From contig CABFPE010000765.1 in the NCBI GenBank assembly GCA_900660155.1, forward strand, positions 129,071-150,608: DNA of 21,538 nucleotides, in the 5' to 3' direction. Shown one piece after another: positions 8,776 through 15,679 of this stretch; the first letter of the stretch is position 1, and each line of letters begins with the position of its first letter. The notes below the pieces were generated by a model. It was not told the origin of the DNA and made no database searches. It saw nothing but the letters and a program-made list of their open reading frames with translations. The stretch is from Hofstenia miamia (lineage: Eukaryota; Xenacoelomorpha; Acoela; Hofsteniidae). The translations under genes and the position numbers were made by a program.

Positions 8776-9890
8776 TAGAGAATTCTAATTCTTAAACAGT
8801 TTATGTTTGCAATCACAACCTAGCTCTTTTATTTCTCAATGGAAAGCATAAAAGCTAACCAGTTGAATTTCCTAATGCTACTGATTCTGGAAGAATTATT
8901 CTAGCAGTAGCTCCTATTCCTAACAATTTATCAAAAGGATAAATTTACTATTACAATGTCACCTACTACTTTATAGTACTGCTTAACACTCCACTGACGA
9001 TTAGCTAATTATTCACAATCGTATAAGTTATGATGGACCTTAAGTAAACAATCTTATCTTAAATGCGCAATTAAGGTCGGTTTAAATGCTGACAAATGCT
9101 TTTAATCAAAAGTTTTAGAGATTTTGGTTACCTTATCTAATTTGTTTCCGTAACTTTCTTACGCGAAATTCTTAATAGTTATAAAGAGTGGGATTTAATT
9201 TTTTGAAATACCAACAAAAGGGTTTATTAACTTTTATTTTGATTACTGTATTGCTAATATAACTCCCTATATATCACTAAAACCTACGAACCACCAATGA
9301 CTAATAGTTTTGGTACAAGATATGTGTGCAAACAAAACTTGAGAGATTCTTACCAGGGAAACACGTCTCTTTCTTTGCTGAATATTGACAGAATCAGACT
9401 CGTCGCGTCTCGGACCAGGTGAGATCTTGGCTTCGTGAACACTTCTCTGGTTGTTGGACGGCACTAAATCTTGTGTCTTTCAAATTCGGGATGATTTCTC
9501 TCCGGTGTAATCTGGCAGCACTTCCTTCTACTTCTTTGCAGTTCCAAACTGTCTGACTTTATCTTTTAGGCGAACCCGCAGTACTAATTTCTGTAGTATC
9601 TACCATTTCCAACTGCTCTCTGTTTTAGTGTTTTCCCACCCGGGTCAAACAATGGGGCGTGAACATGCCTTGATTTCTATTTTTAGTAACAAACTTCAAC
9701 TTTTCTAGCTACTCAGCTAATCGAATTACAGCTACTCCATCTGGAGCCTTAAGTAATATTTGCACATATCAATCAAAGGTTCCTTGGCTTAGTGATTTTT
9801 AGGAAAAGTTAGCAGCCAATGATTTAACAGAATATAAATCACACTGGAAACTGTAGCTAAATTAGGGAAAAACACCTCTAAATAAGTTTT
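8776..9890. other. Unidentified 1.1-kb stretch interrupting the LINE
   Basis: The stretch lies between the post-RT part (ending ...SPHYISELI near 9975, continuing to about 9891) and the C-terminal part (from 8775) of the L2-like LINE, where the family has no such spacer. I found no clear terminal inverted repeats, LTR pair or target duplication; AATTAG-like bases occur at both borders but are too AT-rich to trust. It contains a distinctly less AT-rich block at about 9350-9650. It may be a solo LTR, a decayed retroelement or captured host DNA. Confidence 0.4.
9354..9650 (-). other. GC-richer, exon-like block ending in a splice donor consensus
   Basis: Base composition rises well above the flanks. 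On the minus strand an ATG (near 9610) opens MVDTTEISTAGSPKR and then meets a stop; neighbouring frames continue with protein-like composition (for example LVPSNNQRSVHEAKISPGP, 9420-9475). At 9354/9353 the strand reads CCCTG followed by GTAAGAATC, a good 5' splice-donor match. No known domain is recognised. It could be a degraded exon, the 5' leader of a retroelement, or chance. It is listed because it differs from everything around it. Confidence 0.3.
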
Positions 9891-10722
9891 ACAAAATTAA
9901 CTAAATTGATAGCACCAAATTTTCCCACAAAGGTCTTTCCATTTATTGTTCTTTTGGTTTCATCATTTAACTTAATGAGTTCCGATATGTAGTGTGGGGA
10001 CCCATGCCAGATATTTTGAGAGACTTTATAAGTAATCCGTTGAGGAATTTTTAACCAGTGTAGCTGATAAATAACCGGACTAACATGATCACATTTTCTT
10101 AGACCGAAGACAACGCTTGCAGAATTATTTTGTAATACCTGTAGCTTCGTAATAAGACGACCAGTGATTCATAAAATCAGTGCGTGAAAGAATTAAGGAT
10201 CTAACTAATTCCGCACGTATGGTAGTAAGTAGATAGTTTCTTTCTGTAAAGATTTTTGAGATTTCCATTACATGTTTTCACTATATTACCGAAATAGGCA
10301 CTTATCGATAAATTGATTTCCATTAGCAGACCCACATTTCTGATTGATGACTTGGTGGTGATTTGAGAAAGTGCATTAAGAACATAGTCTGTTTTAGTAG
10401 AGTTTAGCACTTGAGAAGCTAATGATAATCTTCTTTCGAGGATAGTTATGATATCCAGTGCTTCATTATTAGCATTAGTGGTCGCATTCAAAGGTGACTG
10501 AATCTAGAATTGTGTGTCATCTGCCAACATTTTAAGTTGGATCCCAGCATCAGAGAGAAAATGACTGATGAATTCATCGTAAATAATAAATAAAATAGGA
10601 CCAAGTTTGGATCCTTGAGGTACGCAATAAAGTGCTGTATTTACATTGGATTTAGTTAAGCCAGGTTTATAATAATTACGTTTTTCAGAGATGCATAGTT
10701 TAAACCAATTAAATGCTGTGAA
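9891..10722 (-). pseudogene. L2/CR1-like LINE, RT core and post-RT segment
   Basis: On the minus strand, from the MITE boundary: AFNWFKLCISE, VPQGSKLGPILFIIY (about 10590-10625), LADDTQF (10504-10525, the catalytic DD box with L for Y), a stop, then IRNVGLLMEINLSISAYF (about 10295-10350), the LITKLQVLQNN region (10097-10266, with a 17-base deletion), and SPVIYQLHWLKIPQRITYK with SPHYISELI (9975-10080). This is the standard L2/CR1 order (RT palm, thumb, then LHWLP..RI..K and P.YLS.L). Stops and frameshifts are spread through it. It joins exactly in frame with 10963-11192 once the MITE and one target copy are removed. Confidence 0.85.
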
Positions 10723-10962
10723 CAGTGGCGTACCCAGGGGGGACATGGTGGAATGTCCCCCCGTCAGGTTTCCAAATTAAATTTTGACTAGATAAATCAA
10801 AAAAATTTTCGTAAAAAATTGAAAAATTTAAAATCGAGGATAATGAAATGCATTTTTAGGGTCTATTTTCTCAATTTTTTCAAAAATTTTCGCGGGGCTT
10901 CACCCCGCATTAGAGAATAACAATGATGTCCCCCCCGTCAGAAAATCCTGGGTACGCCCCTG
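10723..10962. mobile_element. hAT-type MITE inside the LINE RT (240 bp)
   Basis: The left end CAGTGGCGTACCCAGG and the reverse-complemented right end CAGGGGCGTACCCAGG match at 15 of 16 positions. The 8-bp flanks 10715-10722 (GCTGTGAA) and 10963-10970 (GCTGTGGA) match at 7 of 8, the duplication length of hAT elements. Subterminal TCCCCCCGTCAG occurs near both ends, and the interior holds GCGGGG-CTTCA-CCCCGC, a 6-bp GC stem (10892-10908). There is no coding capacity. The flanking LINE frame is continuous across the site when the element and one target copy are ignored, which fixes both boundaries. Confidence 0.95.
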
Positions 10963-11192
10963 GCTGTGGATCTGATGCCACATTTGTACAATATATCTAG
11001 CAAAAGCTTGTGATCAACCAAATCAAAAGCTGCACTTTGATCGAGTAGTACAACAAGGACAGCTAACCTTCTAGATTTAAAAGCTAAGAGATCAATCTTG
11101 ATAGTTTCTACCGAGGAGTGTCTTCTATATTCTGATGGATTTAGGGAAAATATCCCTTTTGATTCAAAATATGAAAATAACTGCGTGCACGC
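10963..11192 (-). pseudogene. L2/CR1-like LINE, RT motif A segment
   Basis: The minus strand is open and reads QLFSYFESKGIFS, then HSSVETIKIDLL, then VVLLDQSAAFDLVDHKLLL (about 11003-11060) and LYKCGIRS at the MITE border. The AFDLVDH motif is RT motif A with the first catalytic aspartate; the family consensus is LLDLSAAFDTVDH. The segment is cut on its 5' side by the gypsy element (target duplication CACGC at 11188-11192) and on its 3' side by the MITE. Its frame agrees with both neighbouring pieces. Confidence 0.9.
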
Positions 11193-11361
11193 TGTTAGTT
11201 CAAGATAGATGCTAGTGATTAAAAAGTAGATTAAAGTCTATTGAACGACTTCATTACAATCATATCTATATATAAATGTACAAAAAGGTTCTCATGGTAA
11301 ACCTGAAAATGCAGTATGATATGCGACCGTGTGATTTCAAGGTAAACAACAATCACCAACA
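11193..11361 (-). repeat. 3' LTR of the gypsy element (169 bp)
   Basis: On the element's sense (minus) strand it begins TGTTGGTGATTG and ends ACTAACA. It differs from the 5' LTR by 11 substitutions over about 169 aligned bases plus two small indels, about 6.5% divergence. The LTRs are identical at insertion, so this measures age. The integrase frame runs up to and into this LTR. Confidence 0.95.
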
Positions 11362-11373
11362 ATCTTTCTTCCT
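11362..11373 (-). other. Polypurine tract
   Basis: On the minus strand AGGAAGAAAGAT lies directly before the 3' LTR. A purine run at this place primes plus-strand DNA synthesis in LTR retrotransposons. Position and composition both fit. Confidence 0.8.
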
Positions 11374-12420
11374 AAATTAGTGTGAAACAAGGTCCATAAA
11401 ATTGCTTTTGTTTCCTTTCGCGTACATTCTTTCAGTAATGTTTTCTCTTGTTGGTGCAGCAGTGATATTTTTGTCTTCATTGTCGTTCCCATTCTTACTT
11501 CTTCAAAGTTATCGTAATATTTTAACTGTGAATGTTTCGGTTTCAGTAGGCCTTTAAGATGCTGTCGATTTCTTCTAATAACAATTCCAGATGGCAATTT
11601 TACGTGGAACGATCGAGGTGTTTCTGCCACTTTTGATACAATTCCCGCTCAAAACAATCACCTCTTCACCAATTTGCAGTGGGGGTAGAAAACGTGCTTC
11701 CCTGTCGTAGCATTTCTTTTGCTGCCTCTGCAGCTCTTCATTAATGTGAACCACTCGCTTCCTGTTAATTATTTTTGGGTTTAGCTTCTGTAAGGACATT
11801 TGTATTTTCGTTCGTAGATTACGACCATGGAGTAACTGTGAGGGCGTAATCTCAGTTCCGGAGATTGGAAGGTTGTTGTGTAAAAGTAGTCCATAGTACG
11901 GATCTCTGAATCGCTTTAAGATCTTTTTTACTAAATGCACCGCTTTTTCAGCCATTCCATTGGATCTAGGATAATGTGGACTAGAGGTCTTTAGTTTTAT
12001 CCCATAGTCTTGGCAAAACTCTGTCATTTCTCTGGACGCGGCTGGATTATTGTCTGTAATCATTATCGCTGGTATTCCTAGAGTTGAAAAGATAGACTTC
12101 AGCTGATTAATAATTGACCGGGCACATTTTGATTGTAACTTCTGCAGAACTATGAATCTAGAGTAGTAGTCAACTGCCACTATGTAATCAGCTTACTTGA
12201 AACTAAGCAAATCAAATCCTATTTTATTCCAGGGAATGCTTATGGTCTTTTATATGCTATCATCTGCTGCTCTTTTTGGGGATGGAAACGTCTTCATTGC
12301 ATCCTCGACATGTTTCTATGTAATGTTTTATATCATCGGACATTCCAGGCCAAAAATACAATTATTTTGCTATCGAAATCGTTTTATCATATCCACTGTG
12401 TGCTTCACGTAGTTTTTATT
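11374..12420 (-). pseudogene. Ty3/gypsy integrase, broken
   Basis: Integrase would insert element cDNA into the host chromosome. On the minus strand, the N-terminal zinc-binding part shows HSGYDKT and YFWPGMSDDI followed by CRGC (about 12300-12410), with the first histidine of the HHCC set not obvious. The catalytic core follows at 11575-12180: AVDYYSRF, then ITDNN (about 12046-12063), then PRSNGMAEKA (about 11940-11970). The spacing between second Asp and Glu is 34 residues, one less than the usual 35, and the common TDNG is TDNN. The C-terminal part has FHVKLPSG and RRNRQHL (about 11560-11615) in another frame, so there is a frameshift near 11630. A break also separates the zinc part from the core near 12180-12230. 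Confidence 0.9.
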
Positions 12421-12790
12421 TGATTATACCTGTTAGCTCTTTAGGAATTATAATGCGGTGATTTCTCTTGAGGATACCGTCTACTTAGTGGATTTCTTCC
12501 TTTAATTTCCAAAAAGTTTTAACAATGGGGATTGCTTAAAAGTTCTTTCTGGAACACCTTGAATGCATTGGCGCAGAATTTGGAAATCGTGATTCTTTTC
12601 AATTATTTTCTTCAGGAGGTGTTGAAAGTATGTAGTGAGAGAGTCTTCGATTTCTTTAGACAACTTATGCACAGCTCAGGCAATTTCATCGTTTGTTGTT
12701 TCATTTTCATTTTGAGTGCACTTAGGGAGCTCCAGTTTTGAAAGGGTGTTCTTCCAAGGACATATTTTACTTGGTTTACAGCTCGGATGG
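12421..12790 (-). pseudogene. RNase H C-terminal remnant and RNase H-integrase linker
   Basis: The minus strand carries, across shifting frames, QVKYVPWKNTLSKLELP (about 12725-12775), resembling the Y.PG...ADTLSR end of gypsy RNase H, then EDSLTTYFQHLLKKIIEK (about 12605-12660), and VDGILKRNHRIIIPKELTG (about 12430-12490), matching the linker that precedes the integrase zinc finger (family pattern: DGIL..G.RIVIP..L). Protease, RT and the RNase H body are absent just before this. Frames are broken several times. The identification rests on motif order next to integrase. Confidence 0.65.
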
Positions 12791-13584
12791 GTTTCTGTGG
12801 TTTAAATTTACAAACAATTGAGAAGTGATTTCTTCTACCACATTTTTTGCAATCACGTCGAACAGCCGGGCAATGATTTCTTATATGAGTACGTCCACAT
12901 TTTCCGCAATTAATGTTTTGTACATTCGCATTTCAGGAGATGTCCATTTCTGTTTTTTTCCAATACATCTTCTCTGTCTGATGAAGTCGATTTCGTCTGT
13001 TTCATGTTTAACGTTTGTCACGTGATCTTGTAAATCGGGGGAAATTGACAAAATTTGATCAGCAGTTTCTTCTGCACACTTGCAAATCTCAACGGCCTTT
13101 TGCAAATCTAAATTTGGTTCTCTTAATAGTCTTTTTTGGAGATTTCCATCGGGTAATGTGATGATAATTTGGTTGCGTATTAGAGACTCAGTGAGAATTT
13201 GAAAATTGCAATTTCGAGCAAGACTACGGAGCTTATTGACGAATGCGTCGATGCTTTCTTGCCCTTTTTTAGTGAAAAGAATTTGAATCTTTCAAAAGTT
13301 TCGTTCTTTGTCCGGATGAAATATTTCTCAAATTTTTTAATTACTACATTGAAGTTGGTTTTGTCTTCACTAGGAACCCATAAAAAATTGTCAAAAATGT
13401 CGTTAAAAAGAAGACAAATTGTTCGTAAAAGTAGACCAACCTTTACGGAGTGTGATTTCGTGTCCAGTTCTGTCGCTTGTAGAAAGAATTGAAAATCGCG
13501 ATGCTAACGTATCCACTCATTCGCCATATTAGATACGTCAAGAATTAAAGGACTTGGTTTAAGAAATTCGTACTCTGTCACCAT
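12791..13584 (-). pseudogene. Ty3/gypsy Gag (capsid and nucleocapsid), broken
   Basis: Gag forms the particle and binds element RNA. On the minus strand an ATG at 13584-13582 opens MVTEYEFLKPSPLIL. Capsid-like blocks follow: FQFFLQATELDTKSHSVK (about 13440-13500), FNVVIKKFEKYFIRTKNET (about 13280-13340), SIDAFVNKLRSLARNCNF (about 13205-13255), then LLREPNLDLQKAVEICK (about 13085-13130). The nucleocapsid has two knuckles: CGKCGRTHIRNHC (C-x2-C-x3-H-x4-C, about 12870-12908) and CKKCGRRNHFSIVC (C-x2-C-x4-H-x4-C, 12810-12851), the paired pattern of K02A2.6-like elements. Damage: a TAG at 13504-13506 at a position expected to be tryptophan, and frameshifts near 13260 and 12930. Confidence 0.9.
13569..13583 (-). 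other. Primer-binding site
   Basis: On the minus strand TGGTGACAGAGTACG follows the 5' LTR with no spacer. TGG pairs with the CCA end of a tRNA. TGGTGAC would fit the 3' end of a tRNA ending GTCACCA, as in some tRNA-Trp, but the later bases do not clearly match a tRNA I know. Position is firm; the tRNA is not identified. Confidence 0.75.
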
Positions 13585-13755
13585 GTTAATTCAAGATAGT
13601 TGCTAGTGATTAAAAAGTGGATTAAAGTCTATTGAACAACTTCATTACAATCATATCTATATATATAAATTTACAAACAGGTTCTTATGGTAAACCTGAA
13701 AACACAGCATGACATGCGACCGTGTGATTTCAAGGTAAACAACCAATCACCAACA
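13584..13755 (-). repeat. 5' LTR of the gypsy element (172 bp)
   Basis: It begins TGTTGGTGATTG and ends ATTAACA on the minus strand. It would contain the promoter and start of transcription; on that strand TTTATATATATAGATATG (about 13655-13672) is a possible TATA-like sequence but AT-richness makes it uncertain. It is flanked by target copy CACGC at 13756-13760. Confidence 0.95.
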
Positions 13756-13791
13756 CACGCTGTCTTTTCAATAATCTCTGAAAAGCCAAGT
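13756..13791 (-). pseudogene. L2/CR1-like LINE, early-RT sliver
   Basis: The 36-bp piece between the gypsy target duplication and the hAT-like end at 13792 reads LGFSEIIEKTA on the minus strand and continues in frame into QLFSYFESKG at 11150-11187. The family consensus at this place is LP.LSKI.EK...QL..Y. The frame continuity across the gypsy insertion makes the assignment strong despite the small size. Confidence 0.8.
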
Positions 13792-15250
13792 CAGGGGCGT
13801 CGCCACTGGGGAGGGGGCTACCGAGCGTGGGCTTCCCCGAGAAAATGTCGTCTACATGAATAAATTTTTTAATATATACAGTTGAAGTAGTACCAAGAAA
13901 AATGGGATATAGTAAGAATATAATACTAAAATTTTCATGTAAAGCAAAGGATCCTAAAACTGTTGTAATTGAGCTACAAAGAGTGTTCTATCAAGATTTC
14001 TTGTATACATTTAAAGTAGTTCTAAACTGATTACACAGCAAATTATTCGAAAATATCTAATAAAATGAAATTAACATGCACCTTGGTTTTAGTCGTATAA
14101 CACAACAAATGCCAATTTTATTTATGATATTTAGGATATTTCTATGAACATTAAGGAAGTATATTATCCCTGCAATCAAAATATTAAAAAAAACTTTTTT
14201 ATTTTGATATTCCATTTTTTGAATTGAGTATGTAAATATTTCATTAGTTTTTTTGGTTTAGTTGCATTTTTGCAATTCCGGGCAGTAGATATATGGAAAT
14301 CTGCAAATTTACTTTGTTCATAATATTGTTTGAAATGCTAAAACGATTGAATGAGCCCTTATCATTACATTGTTGTTCAATTTCAATGGATAGGAATCCT
14401 TTTACAAAAATGCACAACTAGGATAGATTTATATTATCATCTGTATGTAAATAATTATATTTATTTGGGTACATCTTTGCATTGACGGCTAAACTATAAT
14501 AGAATTAAGTAAAAAATATTATAAACAATAAATATTGATTTGATATACAATACATAAAATAACTTTTTTTAAGATATGAAAGTTTTCATTGCTCAGAGTT
14601 GCAAATTTGCTACTTTATTTTATTGAATAACTTTAGCAGCTGAGCTAGAAGCATTCAAAATGATTGTATTGCTGACTTTACAGTTCTCTGAATATGGAAG
14701 TATTTACTTGTGTCCTTCTTTCCAATTTGAGATATTATAATATTTTCAAAAATGCCCATTTTTCTATTTTTTTCAAAAAAAGTCTATTAATAGCCACCAA
14801 AAATTCTATTTCAGTGTCAAAGTTGAGTAAATCATAAATGATATGTGCTTAGTATGCCATAAGGTGAGGTGTTATGTTTTTGCTCAAAATATTGTATGCG
14901 CATGGATTTCACTGAAATTTCAAATTTGCAATTATGGGAGTTAGAAAGGTAATGTAGATTTAAAGTTAGTGTATTAATATTCTTCAGCTACCATATCATG
15001 TATAGGCCTACCACTCGTTGAGGAAATAAGTAAATGATTAGAACACAACAAATATTGTAGTTTCAGAAAATAATGAAGCATTTCTTTTTATAAATGAAAT
15101 TTAATTGGTACAGAGTTACAAGCAGTTTTAATTTTCAAAAACCGAGCCGAACCAAGCCCCTTTCAAAATTAAAATTTTTTAAAAGTGCATAGCACCCAAA
15201 CCCGTCGTAGTAATGCAGCTCCACGCAGCGGTTCCAGGGTAACGCCAATG
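13792..15250. mobile_element. Possible hAT-type element, poorly resolved
   Basis: At 13792 the LINE is cut by CAGGGGCGTCGCCACTGGGG, a hAT-like end. At 15234-15250 the sequence CCAGGGTAACGCCAATG, reverse-complemented CATTGGCGTTACCCTGG, could be the opposite end: both fit CANNGGCGTNNCC...CTGG. The 8-bp flanks (AGCCAAGT and TTTTAGAG) do not match, so either the target copies have decayed or been deleted, or the ends belong to different insertions. The interior is AT-rich without open frames, apart from a GC-richer patch at 15140-15240 typical of hAT subterminal regions. No transposase is visible inside. Confidence 0.4.
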
Positions 15251-15679
15251 TTTTAGAGTGCACCTCACTATACGAACTCCCATACTTACAGAGAATATGA
15301 AGCAATATGCCATGTATACTTTGTGCACATGAGGACGGTGACGGTTGCGAAGCCTGTCTGTTTAGTTTGTGATGGAAAGATGATCTGAATCACCTTGCAT
15401 GTTCAAAACACTCCACTTCAAATGACCTTGCTCAATGCGTGAAGAACTTCACAACTTTCTGCTATTGCTTTACTCAACAGCCTCAGTAATGCTTTTGTAC
15501 CAGATCGTAATTTTGACTGGCCTTGTATAACCCAGATAAATCGTGTTAATCCTTCAAAACGGTGCCTCAAGAAGGAGCATTTCAACAAAACTACTTCTTT
15601 AACCTATTCAACTGCACAGCAGAATCTCTACTGCCGAGATTTTCGGTCCATCTGAGTATTCCGACCATCATAATCGAGA
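15251..15679. other. Unassigned stretch before the LINE linker
   Basis: Apart from the possible zinc-finger half at 15341-15379, I see no recognisable feature. The plus-strand frame at 15562-15762 partly overlaps the antisense of the LINE. The border with the LINE segment is somewhere in 15560-15735 and could not be fixed. Confidence 0.4.
15341..15379 (+). pseudogene. Possible BED-type zinc-finger remnant
   Basis: The plus strand reads TVTVAKPVCLVCDGKMI followed by a stop. KPVCLVCDGK resembles the start of the BED zinc finger (KP.C..C....) of ZBED-like hAT transposases. Only the C-x2-C half is visible; no H...H half could be followed. Its place about 100 bp beyond a hAT-like end fits, but the match is short and may be chance. 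Confidence 0.25.

Larger units (their letters stand above)
11193..13755 (-). mobile_element. Ty3/gypsy-type LTR retrotransposon, internally deleted (2563 bp)
   Basis: The element has two LTRs (11193-11361 and 13584-13755) with TG...CA ends, a 5-bp target duplication CACGC on both sides (11188-11192 and 13756-13760), a primer-binding site next to the right LTR and a polypurine tract next to the left LTR, so it is transcribed on the minus strand. Its interior holds gag, then the last part of RNase H and integrase; protease, reverse transcriptase and most of RNase H are missing. Gag and integrase motifs resemble invertebrate K02A2.6-like Ty3/gypsy elements. There is no envelope-like gene. It sits inside the L2-like LINE. 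With its stop codon and frameshifts it cannot be autonomous. Confidence 0.93.

Noticed and set aside
12197..13492. Several plus-strand open frames across the gypsy element
   Set aside because: They are antisense to gag, the RNase H remnant and integrase on the minus strand, where clear family motifs are found.
11193..13755. Endogenous retrovirus with envelope
   Set aside because: After integrase the sequence reaches the polypurine tract within a short distance, leaving no room for an envelope gene. Gag and integrase patterns fit an invertebrate Ty3/gypsy retrotransposon.
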